From: Lysobacteraceae bacterium
GTDB lineage: Bacteria > Pseudomonadota > Gammaproteobacteria > Xanthomonadales > Xanthomonadaceae
Assembly (NCBI GenBank): GCA_030681035.1
Contig: JAUXUI010000068.1
Coordinates: 1 to 34,617, forward strand
DNA: 34,617 bases
Reading direction: 5' to 3'
Below are positions 16,837 to 24,731 of the stretch, one piece after another. The notes under the pieces are model-generated. The model had not been told where the DNA came from, made no database searches, and saw nothing but the letters and a program-made list of their open reading frames with translations. The position numbers and the translations under genes are program-made. How positions within the stretch are numbered: the first letter of the stretch is position 1; each line of letters starts with the position of its first letter.

Positions 16837-19800
16837 TGTCTACTCCTCGCTCCACGCGCCGTGTATCCGCACGGCAACGCTTGCTGCTGCCGCTTGCCGC
16901 GCTCACCCTCGGCATCCGCATGGCCATCGCCGCCGAGCCGGCGGCGCTGTCGGTAATCCTGTTTGATGGCGACAAACCCTTGCCGCAGGCCGAAGTGGTG
17001 ATCGATGGCAAATCGCTGGGCCGAACTGATGGCGATGGCGCGCTGCGCATCAGCGTGCCGGCCGGGACGCACCGCCTGAGTATTCGTCGTGGCGATAGCG
17101 AGGTGGCCGCGCTCGATCTTGATCTGGCTGAGCATGAGGACGCCGAGCTGATCGGCACCCTGTACCCGGACGCCGCACCCAGCCTGCTATTGGATAGCGT
17201 GTCCCTGGACAGCGCACTCAAGCGCGGCGGTGCGGTGGCGCAGGCCCCGGTCAGCGCCGGCCCGCCGGGTGTGCTGAGCGGGCGCATCGTCAGTGTCGAA
17301 GACGGCAAGCCGGTGGCCGGCGCCCGCGTGTTCATCAGCGGCACGCCGCTGGATGTGATCACCGATGGCAATGGCGAGTTCACGGCCGAGCTGATTGCCG
17401 GCAACTATTCGCTGTCGATCCTGGCGCCTGGTTTTGCCGCGCAAACCCTCGATGCCATCGCCATCGCTGCCGAACAAAACACCGTACGCGATGTACAGCT
17501 CTCGCCAGCCGGCATGGAGCTGCCCGAGTTCGTGGTGCTGGAACCCTTTGTTGAGGGTTCGCTGGCGGCGTTCGTCGAGGAGCGCCGCAATTCCGGTGCG
17601 GTCACCGACATCCTCGGCGCCGAACAGATTGCCCGCGCCGGCGATTCCGATGCTGCCGGCGCACTCAAGCGCGTCACCGGCCTGACCCTGGTCGATGGCA
17701 AGTTCGTGTTCGTGCGCGGCCTTGGCGAGCGTTATTCCAGCGTGCTGCTCAACGGTGCGCAGATACCCAGCCCCGATCCCACCCGCCGCGTAATTCCACT
17801 GGATCTGTTCCCCACTGAAATCCTGCAAGGCGTGGTAGTGCAGAAAACCTTTTCGGCGGACATGCCCGGCGAGTTTGGCGGCGGCACCATCCAACTGCGC
17901 ACCAAGGGCTTTCCCGATGCGCCGCTGTTCAAGGTGTCGCTCGGTGCCGGCTGGGTGGATGGCACCACCGGCAAACAGGGCCTGCGCGAGCATGGCAGCG
18001 GTAGCGACATCAGCGGCTTTGATGACGGCAGCCGCGCCCTGCCCGGGGTGCTGGAAGACTTGCGTCGGCGCGGCATTTTTCTGCGTACGCGCACCCCAGC
18101 CAACCCCAACGGATTAACCCCGAGCGAGCTGGAAGCCGTGGGTGAAGATTTGGCCAGCGGTCGCTACGACATCAATCAGAAAAAGATCGGCCCGGACAGC
18201 AATTTCGCGCTTGCCGGCGGCAACAGTTGGGCGTTTTCCGACCAGTGGAAAGCCGGTTTTCTGGCTTCGTTCCGGCATTCGCAAAGCTGGGACAGCACTG
18301 ATGAAGTGCGCCGCGAGTTTCAGGCCAGCGATGCCGGCCTGGCGCTGCGCAACGACTTGGCCTTGCAACGCACCATCCGCGAAATCGATGCCAGCGGTTT
18401 TCTGGTTGCCGGCATCGACTATGGCGAGAATCACAAGCTGCGCATCACCAACATGATCGTGCGCCAGACCGAGAACGAAGCGCGCATCAGCACCGGCACC
18501 CAGACCAGCCAGGATGTGGAGCGTTCGCTGATCGAATGGATCGAGAACGAACTCAAGTCGCGGCAGATTTCCGGCGAGCACAATTTCCCGATCGTGGGCG
18601 AACTGCCGCTGTTGGAAGGTGCCTCGTTCGACTGGCTGTACACCTTTGCCAAGGCCGGGCGCTACGCGCCGTTCACCCGCGAATACCGCTTCGATATCCA
18701 GGACGATGGCAGCCGCCTGTTTTCGCTCAACAACGACAGCAACACCACCACTTTCGCCGACCTCAACGATTCCAGCCACACTTGGGATATGGGTCTGCAT
18801 CTGCCGTTTCGTTTCAGCGACAACATCAACGGCGAGTTCGGGGTGCAGGTCAATCGCGTCAACCGCAGCCGCGATTCCTTCGTGCGCCGGTTTTTCTTCG
18901 CCCCCAACGGCCGCGACGCGCGCGACCCGGCGTTGCTGGCGCTGGACTCGCTGGATGCCATTCTCAATCCCGGCAGCATCGGCCCGAATGGTTTTCGCCT
19001 GACCGAAATCACCCAGCCATCAGACACCTATTTTGCCGAGCAGCGCCTCGACGCCGAGGGTTACTCATTGAACCTCAGCCTGTGGCAGACGGTAAACCTG
19101 AATCTGGGCGTGCGCAAGGAGAGCAACCTGCAGAACGTCACCACGTTCTCGGTGCTGCGCCCGAACGATCCGCCGGTGGTGGCGCTGCTGGACACCAACG
19201 ACAACCTGCCGGCACTGGCGGCAACCTGGTTGATCAGCGACAAGCAGCAGTTGCGCCTGGCCTACAGCGAAACCGTGTCGCGTCCGGATTTCCGCGAACT
19301 CAGCGCATCCACCTTCATCGACCCGCTGCTCGACATCGTCACCTTCGGCAATTCCGAGCTCAAGCCGACTGCGCTGAAGAACTATGACGCGCGCTGGGAA
19401 TATTACTTCTCGCCAACCGAAAGCGTCTCGCTGGCGCTGTTCCGCAAGGAGTTCAGCAACCCGATCGAGAAGCAACTGGTGCCCGGCGGCGGCAGCCTGC
19501 TGCTGACCCTGGAAAATGCGCAGTCGGCCACCAACCAAGGCGTGGAGCTCGATGGTTATACCCAACTGGGCTTCGTCAACGGCTGGGCCGAGCAGGTCAC
19601 GCCGTTGCGCTGGCTCGGCATGGACAAGCTCGACTGGAGCAACTGGAACCTTGCCGCCAACTACGCCTATATCAGTTCGGATGTGACCCTCGACCCGGCC
19701 AAATCGGGCTTCAATACCAATCTCAGCCGCGCGCTGGAAGGGCAATCCTCCTACATCGTCAACCTGCAGTTGGGCTATCAGGCGGCCGACGGCAGCCGCG

Positions 19801-20057
19801 AAGCCAATTTGTTGTTCAACACCTCGGGGCAACGCATCGTGCAGGTTGGCGTTGCCGGTCTGCCCGATGTCTTTGAGCAACCGTTCGGCCAGCTCGACTT
19901 CACCTTCAAGCAGCGCCTTGGCGATGACTGGTCGGTGCGGTTGAAACTGCGCAACCTGCTCGACCCCAAGGTCGAGTTCACCCAGGGCGGTGAAACCACG
20001 CGCGCGTTCCGCAAGGGCCGCGAGATTGCACTGAGTTTCGAGTGGTCGCCGTTTTGA
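16836..20057 (+). CDS. TonB-dependent outer-membrane receptor with two N-terminal carboxypeptidase-regulatory-like domains
   Basis: The 1073-residue receptor has a signal peptide (to about residue 33) and two beta-sandwich CarboxypepD_reg-like domains (about 36-108 and 145-225, the second with GRIVSVEDGKPVAGARVFI). A plug domain follows at about 250-355, containing ALKRVTGLTLVDGKFVFVRG and GERYSSVLLNGA. A 22-stranded-barrel-sized C-terminal region ends in the aromatic residue Phe (SFEWSPF) required for outer-membrane assembly. ATG 16836 overlaps the TPR stop by one base, so it belongs to the TonB operon. The ligand cannot be read from sequence; the PhoB box suggests a phosphorus-related substrate (inference). 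The last codons and stop are duplicated at 20912-20940. Confidence 0.93.
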   Translation: MSTPRSTRRVSARQRLLLPLAALTLGIRMAIAAEPAALSVILFDGDKPLPQAEVVIDGKSLGRTDGDGALRISVPAGTHRLSIRRGDSEVAALDLDLAEHEDAELIGTLYPDAAPSLLLDSVSLDSALKRGGAVAQAPVSAGPPGVLSGRIVSVEDGKPVAGARVFISGTPLDVITDGNGEFTAELIAGNYSLSILAPGFAAQTLDAIAIAAEQNTVRDVQLSPAGMELPEFVVLEPFVEGSLAAFVEERRNSGAVTDILGAEQIARAGDSDAAGALKRVTGLTLVDGKFVFVRGLGERYSSVLLNGAQIPSPDPTRRVIPLDLFPTEILQGVVVQKTFSADMPGEFGGGTIQLRTKGFPDAPLFKVSLGAGWVDGTTGKQGLREHGSGSDISGFDDGSRALPGVLEDLRRRGIFLRTRTPANPNGLTPSELEAVGEDLASGRYDINQKKIGPDSNFALAGGNSWAFSDQWKAGFLASFRHSQSWDSTDEVRREFQASDAGLALRNDLALQRTIREIDASGFLVAGIDYGENHKLRITNMIVRQTENEARISTGTQTSQDVERSLIEWIENELKSRQISGEHNFPIVGELPLLEGASFDWLYTFAKAGRYAPFTREYRFDIQDDGSRLFSLNNDSNTTTFADLNDSSHTWDMGLHLPFRFSDNINGEFGVQVNRVNRSRDSFVRRFFFAPNGRDARDPALLALDSLDAILNPGSIGPNGFRLTEITQPSDTYFAEQRLDAEGYSLNLSLWQTVNLNLGVRKESNLQNVTTFSVLRPNDPPVVALLDTNDNLPALAATWLISDKQQLRLAYSETVSRPDFRELSASTFIDPLLDIVTFGNSELKPTALKNYDARWEYYFSPTESVSLALFRKEFSNPIEKQLVPGGGSLLLTLENAQSATNQGVELDGYTQLGFVNGWAEQVTPLRWLGMDKLDWSNWNLAANYAYISSDVTLDPAKSGFNTNLSRALEGQSSYIVNLQLGYQAADGSREANLLFNTSGQRIVQVGVAGLPDVFEQPFGQLDFTFKQRLGDDWSVRLKLRNLLDPKVEFTQGGETTRAFRKGREIALSFEWSPF

Positions 20058-20061
20058 ACGG
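20028..20061. repeat. Direct repeat, left copy: 3' end of the receptor gene
   Basis: These 34 bases encode the last nine codons and stop of the receptor and match 20912-20945 with a single C/T difference. Thirty bases (20032-20061) are identical, including TTTTGAACGG across the stop codon. Homology ends sharply on both sides. It bounds a segment carrying a toxin-antitoxin pair. Confidence 0.92.
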
Positions 20062-20136
20062 CTGACCACCGCGTTCGGGATCAGCGCCTCGCGCCGGGCC
20101 TGCTGCGCGAAAACGGCAGCATTGCGACGAGCTTCC

Positions 20137-20430
20137 TCACGCCGCTGCCAACTCCAGCCGCACGCGATAACCCAGCACCTGCGCCGCGCGACTGAGCGTG
20201 TCGAGTGTCAGGCCGGTGTCGCTCGCATCGAGCAGGCGATCCAGATGCGAGCGACTGGTGTGCATCCGCTCGGCCATGGCTTTTTTGGTCAGCCCGCGCG
20301 CTTTCATCGCCTCGGCGATCTGCCAGGCGATCACGCGCTTGATGGCCACCGCCGTGGCCGTTTCGAGCAGACCATCCTCGGCCAGAAAATCGTCAAAGTC
20401 CGATCCGATGTGGGGGTTACGCTTACTCAT
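20137..20430 (-). CDS. higA: HigA-type antitoxin, XRE-family DNA-binding protein
   Basis: The 97-residue protein has an acidic N-terminus (GSDFDDFLAEDGLLE) and a helix-turn-helix (IAEAMKARGLTKKAMAERMHTSRSHLDRLLD). It ends LDTLSRAAQVLGYRVRLEL, the usual layout of HigA-like antitoxins that neutralise a RelE-fold toxin and repress their own promoter. ATG 20430 has GAGG six bases upstream; an in-frame ATG at 20442 is possible. The start overlaps the toxin stop by eight bases, so toxin and antitoxin are co-translated, toxin first. The symbol is by family only. Confidence 0.88.
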   Translation of the reverse strand: MSKRNPHIGSDFDDFLAEDGLLETATAVAIKRVIAWQIAEAMKARGLTKKAMAERMHTSRSHLDRLLDASDTGLTLDTLSRAAQVLGYRVRLELAAA

Positions 20431-20764
20431 CGTGTACCTCATTCTTGCGTTGCCTTGCCAATTTCAGGTCCGCTTGCGGGGTCTTGTCCGATTTCTTCAC
20501 GAAGCCGTGCAGCACCACCATCATCGGCCCCAGCGTAGTGAACAGCACCCTGGCGATGCCGCCGGGGATGGCGCTGCGCACCTCCCACAGGCCCGCCTCC
20601 ATCTTGCGCACCAGCGGCATGCCCAAGGGCCAGCCGAACTGAACGGTCTTGATGTCCTCGCCGATCGCCTTGCGCACGTCCACCGGCAAGCTTTTCAGCC
20701 AATCGCGAACGGGCTCGCTGCCGTTGCCGGAGGCATGGAAGCGAACGGACAAGATCGGCAGCAT
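20423..20764 (-). CDS. higB: HigB/Gp49-type toxin of the RelE superfamily
   Basis: The 113-residue basic protein has GSEPVRDWLKSLP, GLWEVRSAIPGGIARVLFT and MVVLHGFVKKSDKTP, the signature segments of the Gp49/HigB family of RelE-fold mRNA interferases. Those enzymes cut mRNA at the ribosome (family knowledge). It is first in a two-gene unit with the HTH antitoxin. A good promoter ends just ahead of its ATG, so the message may be leaderless. The pair lies antisense between two plus-strand genes of the TonB cluster, within direct repeats. Confidence 0.88.
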   Translation of the reverse strand: MLPILSVRFHASGNGSEPVRDWLKSLPVDVRKAIGEDIKTVQFGWPLGMPLVRKMEAGLWEVRSAIPGGIARVLFTTLGPMMVVLHGFVKKSDKTPQADLKLARQRKNEVHDE

Positions 20765-20770
20765 ACGGCC

Positions 20771-20798
20771 AGTGTACCTAATTAGGTACGTACGTCAA
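20771..20798 (-). promoter_or_regulatory. Toxin-antitoxin promoter overlapping a perfect 16-bp palindromic operator
   Basis: On the minus strand TTGACG (20793-20798) and TACACT (20771-20776) form a strong sigma-70 promoter with a 16-base spacer. GTACCTAATTAGGTAC (20774-20789) is a perfect palindrome filling the spacer and touching the -10, a likely antitoxin binding site for autoregulation. The expected transcription start, seven bases past the -10, coincides with the A of the toxin ATG at 20764. Confidence 0.75.
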
Positions 20799-20911
20799 GC
20801 GGCTGCGATCACGCTCACCTGCGGCTCGCGCCCCAACCCGTGTCTCGCCGCTCGCTATGGTTTCAAGAGGTTCCCATACGTCAGCACCTATCACGGGAAC
20901 TCGGCAATCGG

Positions 20912-20945
20912 GCATTGAGTTTCGAGTGGTCGCCGTTTTGAACGG
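20912..20945. repeat. Direct repeat, right copy: duplicated receptor C-terminus and stop
   Basis: This copy reads ALSFEWSPF-stop in frame, the same as the end of the receptor gene 884 bases upstream, but no receptor sequence precedes it. The 304-base stretch from the toxin start to the beta-helix gene (20765-21068) holds the toxin-antitoxin promoter, the 17-bp repeat GGTTTCAAGAGGTTCCC (20859-20875), this copy, and the leader of the next gene. Confidence 0.92.
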
Positions 20946-21068
20946 TAAACAAACCGCCACACGCCGGTAACACACGCCACCTACTCTAGTTGCGGGTCGC
21001 TTCGGGCCCACGTGTGCCGTGCCGCGATGGCTGGGCAATCCCATGTATTCTTTCAAGGAGCCGCTTCC

Positions 21069-22823
21069 ATGACTTCCACCTTCCGCAAGTGCGCGATTGC
21101 CACCGCGCTGATCGGTGCCCTCGGCGCCGGATCGGCGTCGGCGGCGGTGCGCCTGAGCGATTCATTCGATGGCAACTGGTTCGACCCGGCGGCGCCGGGC
21201 CGTGGCATTTCGTTCGATTACATCCAGGACACCAGCGGCAACTTCGGCACCCTGTTCGGCGCTACCTTCACCTTCGACAACGCCGGTCAGCCGACGTGGC
21301 TGGTGTTCGTGCCGCAGATCACCGAGTTTGGCTACAGCGCTGAAAACTTCGACATCCTCAAGGTCAGCGGTGGCAGCTTTGCCGGCGCTTCCACCACTAC
21401 CAACACCGTGGTCGGCGTTGGCAGCATCACCGTCAACTCCTGCACCAGCATCAGCTTGGCCGTGGACATGAATGCCGATACCGGGCTGGCCGATTTCACT
21501 TGGCCGCTGACCCCGGTCAACGGCATCGGCCAGGGCGATTGCGCGTTCCAGCGCGAGTTCACCGCCTGCCCGGCGTTTTCAACTCCGGCGCCGGCCTTTG
21601 GTGCTCGCGCCTGCGCCATCACCGGCAATTTCGAAAATCAGGACATCACCCTGAGCAACGAAATCACCTGGGTGATCGAAGGCAAGATCGGCATTGGCGG
21701 TGACAACATCAACCCGAGCACGCTCAACATCGAGCCGGGCACCCTACTGGTCAGTTCGGGTGACACCTTCGATCACATCGCGGTATCGCGCGGCTCGAAG
21801 ATCTTTGCCGAAGGCACCGCCAAGGCACCGATCGTGTTGACCAGCCCCGGCGAGTTGCCGGGCTTTGGCGGCCCGCAACCGCGTGATGTCGGTGGCATCG
21901 TGCTCGCTGGCAACGCACCCGCCACCTGCGTGCCCAACTGCGTGGCCGAATGGGATCCGACCCTGCGTTACGGCGGCACTAACGCCAGCGACAACAGCGG
22001 CGTGTTGCGTTACGTGCAAGTGCGCTATGCCGGCTTCATCTTCGCGACGAATCGCGAGTTGAACTCGTTCACCATGAACGCCGTCGGCTCAGGCACCGTG
22101 CTGGATCATCTGCAATCGTTCAAGGGCGCCGATGACGCAATCGAGTTCTTCGGTGGCACCGCCAACGTGCGTTACTTCGTCGATATCTGCGGCGGTGATG
22201 ATTCGATCGACTGGGATGAAGGCTACAGCGGCAAGGTTCAGTTTGCCCTGCTCAATCAGTTCGGTTGCGCCGGTGAAGATCATGGCTTCGAGCTGGCCAA
22301 TGACCCGAACAACTTCGACGCCAGCCCGCGTGCCAATGGCACCGTCGCCAACGTCACCGCGATTGGTGGCGGCACGGCAAGCGCCAGCAGCCGCGATGGC
22401 TTCAACCTCAAGGAAGGCACCGGCGGCCACTTCTGGAATATTGTCGCGACCCAGTTCAAGCGTTCGTGCGTATCGGTGCAGGATGCCGCAACCGAAGCCG
22501 CTTCCGGCCCGGCGGCTTCGCTCAGCGGTCTGTTGACCATGAACAACACCGTGATCAACTGCGCTAACAGCTTCCGCGACAGCGGCGTCACCGCCGGCTA
22601 CACCCAGTCGTGGTTTACCTCGCAAGCTGGCAACGTGGCGGCCGACCCGCAACTCACCGGCTTCCTGCCGGCGGCCAGCTCACCGGTGTTCGGCAAGGTG
22701 TTCGCGCCGACCGACGACTGGTTTGTGCCGACCAACTACGCCGGTGCGTTTGCTGGCCCCAACGCCAGCGACGACTGGACAGCGGGCTGGACCCACAACA
22801 TCGGCAACGTAAGCACTCCGTAA
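21069..22823 (+). CDS. Secreted beta-helix protein, probable partner of the TonB-dependent receptor
   Basis: The 584-residue protein has a signal peptide (cleavage near ASA at 25). An N-terminal domain (about 27-170) contains GNWFDPAAPGRGISFDYI and GQPTWLVFVPQ, a type often met in Lysobacterales surface proteins. The larger domain is likely a right-handed parallel beta-helix: repeats of short strands and an Asp/Gly-rich core with DDAIEFFGGT (355-364) and GGDDSIDWDEGY. The 'DDAIEFFGG' family is also common in Bacteroidetes; its biochemical function is unknown to me. ATG 21069 has AAGGAG eight bases upstream. It follows the receptor, apart from the inserted toxin-antitoxin segment, and ends in a strong terminator, so it probably belongs to the same uptake system. 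Confidence 0.85.
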   Translation: MTSTFRKCAIATALIGALGAGSASAAVRLSDSFDGNWFDPAAPGRGISFDYIQDTSGNFGTLFGATFTFDNAGQPTWLVFVPQITEFGYSAENFDILKVSGGSFAGASTTTNTVVGVGSITVNSCTSISLAVDMNADTGLADFTWPLTPVNGIGQGDCAFQREFTACPAFSTPAPAFGARACAITGNFENQDITLSNEITWVIEGKIGIGGDNINPSTLNIEPGTLLVSSGDTFDHIAVSRGSKIFAEGTAKAPIVLTSPGELPGFGGPQPRDVGGIVLAGNAPATCVPNCVAEWDPTLRYGGTNASDNSGVLRYVQVRYAGFIFATNRELNSFTMNAVGSGTVLDHLQSFKGADDAIEFFGGTANVRYFVDICGGDDSIDWDEGYSGKVQFALLNQFGCAGEDHGFELANDPNNFDASPRANGTVANVTAIGGGTASASSRDGFNLKEGTGGHFWNIVATQFKRSCVSVQDAATEAASGPAASLSGLLTMNNTVINCANSFRDSGVTAGYTQSWFTSQAGNVAADPQLTGFLPAASSPVFGKVFAPTDDWFVPTNYAGAFAGPNASDDWTAGWTHNIGNVSTP

Positions 22824-22861
22824 GTTCTCTCCAGCGGGCGTAACAGCCAGCGCAACACCCG

Positions 22862-22888
22862 ACCGGCCCGCAAGGGCCGGTTTTTTTT
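22862..22888 (+). terminator. Rho-independent terminator closing the TonB cluster
   Basis: ACCGGCCC (22862-22869), loop GCAA, and GGGCCGGT (22874-22881) form a perfect eight-pair stem running into eight T residues. It lies 39 bases after the beta-helix stop and marks the end of the TonB cluster transcript. Confidence 0.93.
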
Positions 22889-22981
22889 GCCGATCATCAC
22901 CGCGCCAACGCCGTGGGGGCGCAGTACACGCGATGCGCTTCGGCCCTTGCGTTCACCGCGCCGGTAACCAAAACTGCGGCC

Positions 22982-23896
22982 ATGCCCAGCACCAGACACG
23001 CCGCCAATTTGCTTTATGCCCTGAGCTGGCTGATCGGGCGCCTGCCGTTTGCTGTTTTGAATGCAATCGGCGCGACGCTGGGGCAATGCCTGTACTGGCG
23101 CGGTAGCCGCGAAGCGCGGGTAACCCGACGCAATCTGGAACTGGTACAGCCAGGCATCAAAGCGCGCCAGCGCGATGTGCTGGCGGCGGCCGTGCTGCGC
23201 GCAGTCGGGCGCAACAGCTTGCACACCCTGCGCTTCTGGACCCGGCCCTGGCGCGGCAATCGCGCGCTGATTGCCCAGGTGCATGGCGAAGCGTTGCTGC
23301 ACGCGGCATTGGCGCGCGGCCGCGGCCTGATCATCGCGGCCCCGCACTATGGCAACTGGGAGCTGCTCAACCAGTTTCTGGCCAGTTGCGCAGCCATCAC
23401 CCTGGTCTACCGGCCGCCGGAGAGCGCTATCGCCGAACACTATCTGTTGCGCGTGCGTGACCGCCCCGATGTCACCCAGGTACCGGCACGCAGCAGTGGC
23501 GTGCGCGCCTTGCTGCGCACCCTGCACGCCGGCGGCATGGTCGGCATCCTGCCCGACCAAAGGCCGAAAGCCGGTGAAGGCGCATTCGCGCCGCTGTTCG
23601 GCATCCAGACCCTGACCATGACCCTGCTCACCCGGCTGGCGCAACGCACCGGCGCCAGCGTGTTGTTTGCCATCGCCGAACGTCGGCCGGGTTTCGCCAG
23701 CGCACATTACGACGTGCATTTTTTCCCCGCCGACGCCGCCATTGGCGGCAGCGACGATGCCGCTGCTCTGGCAGCACTCAATGCCGGGATCACAGCCATC
23801 GCACAACGTGATCCACTGCAATACCAATGGAACTACAAACGCTTCAATGCACGGCCGCCAGGCTCGGATGAAACCAACCCGTATCTGCGCGGTTAG
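22982..23896 (+). CDS. Lysophospholipid / lipid A acyltransferase, LpxL (HtrB) family
   Basis: The 304-residue inner-membrane acyltransferase probably adds a secondary acyl chain to the lipid A precursor. It has an N-terminal membrane anchor (about 8-36), then VTRRNLELV, and the catalytic HX4E motif HYGNWE (His122, Glu127). Further family segments are LVYRPPE, GGMVGILPDQRP and QYQWNYKRF. The chain position transferred (lauroyl, myristoyl) cannot be told from sequence. ATG 22982 fits the family; no clear Shine-Dalgarno is seen. It sits alone after the terminator. Confidence 0.92.
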   Translation: MPSTRHAANLLYALSWLIGRLPFAVLNAIGATLGQCLYWRGSREARVTRRNLELVQPGIKARQRDVLAAAVLRAVGRNSLHTLRFWTRPWRGNRALIAQVHGEALLHAALARGRGLIIAAPHYGNWELLNQFLASCAAITLVYRPPESAIAEHYLLRVRDRPDVTQVPARSSGVRALLRTLHAGGMVGILPDQRPKAGEGAFAPLFGIQTLTMTLLTRLAQRTGASVLFAIAERRPGFASAHYDVHFFPADAAIGGSDDAAALAALNAGITAIAQRDPLQYQWNYKRFNARPPGSDETNPYLRG

Positions 23897-24014
23897 TGTC
23901 GTGTTGCAATCTGTTTGGAGCTTATCTTGCCAGGCAACCATCGCAGGATTTTCCTGCTGATAGCACCACGCCGCGCAGGCTGTCGCGGGTGGCCGCATCC
24001 GCAGTCACGTTGCT

Positions 24015-24086
24015 GGTCGCTCACAGGGTGAGCTCCTACAATAAAGCGGAGACCTGCATCTGTAGGAGCCCACCCTGTGGGCGACC
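24015..24086. repeat. Inverted REP doublet (REPIN-like)
   Basis: A minus-orientation REP at 24015-24040 (GGTCGCTCACAGGGTGAGCT then CCTACA) faces a plus-orientation REP at 24060-24086 (starting CTGTAGGAGCCCACC). The second is identical over 27 bases to 228-254. The pair could fold into one long hairpin with a 19-base loop. The 319-base region between genes (23897-24215) otherwise holds only weak similarity to the first REP locus downstream of the doublet (24145-24178). Confidence 0.8.
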
Positions 24087-24215
24087 AAGTGCAGCGTCGG
24101 GGCCGCTGCCCAGCCAACAGCGAAGTGATCGACGGCGCGATTTCGAAAGTACCGCCAAGTGCGGCGCACTACACTAGACGGCTATCATTCGGCATCAGGT
24201 AACGGATCACTCCCA

Positions 24216-24731
24216 ATGAGCGAACACGCAACACCGGAGGAAACGACAGCGCCAACCGGGATCGACTGGGAGCACCTGCCGACCAACGCGGCGCATGCCG
24301 CCGGCATCGTCGGTGCGCTGTCATCGTGCTGGCTGCCGGCACCGCTGTTTACGTTGTGGTATGCGCTGCTCGGCCGCAGCACGGCCATCGCGATTACCCT
24401 TGCGCTGATCGTTGTGTGCGCTGTAGTCGGCGGATGGTGGAACCGTCGCCGTACCCGCCGCGTGCGCTATGCCTTGCTCGGCGAGGGGCTGCGCATCCGT
24501 CGCGGCCTGTGTTTCTGGCATGAAATCGTGCTGCCGCGCAGCCGGGTGCAGCACCTGGACCTGGAACGTGGCCCGATCGAGCGGCACCTGGGCCTGGCAA
24601 CGCTGGTCATCCACACTGCCGGCACGCGCATGAATGCGGTGCGGCTGGCGGGTTTGAATGAACAGCGCGCATTGGCGCTGCGCGATGCGCTGCTGCCGAA
24701 CGAAAATGGCGTTTCCGACGATGCCGTCTGA
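24216..24731 (+). CDS. PH-domain membrane protein, YdbS-like (bPH2/DUF304)
   Basis: The 171-residue protein has two membrane helices (about 33-55 and 57-79) followed by a cytoplasmic bacterial PH-like domain. That domain contains YALLGEGLRIRRGLCFWHEIVLPRSRVQHLDLERGP and GLATLVIHTAGT, typical of DUF304/bPH2. ATG 24216 gives the sequence MSEHATP. The stop overlaps the start of the next gene by 11 bases, and the two form the conserved YdbS-YdbT pair. The molecular function is unknown; a role in the membrane or in stress resistance has been suggested for relatives. Confidence 0.88.
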   Translation: MSEHATPEETTAPTGIDWEHLPTNAAHAAGIVGALSSCWLPAPLFTLWYALLGRSTAIAITLALIVVCAVVGGWWNRRRTRRVRYALLGEGLRIRRGLCFWHEIVLPRSRVQHLDLERGPIERHLGLATLVIHTAGTRMNAVRLAGLNEQRALALRDALLPNENGVSDDAV

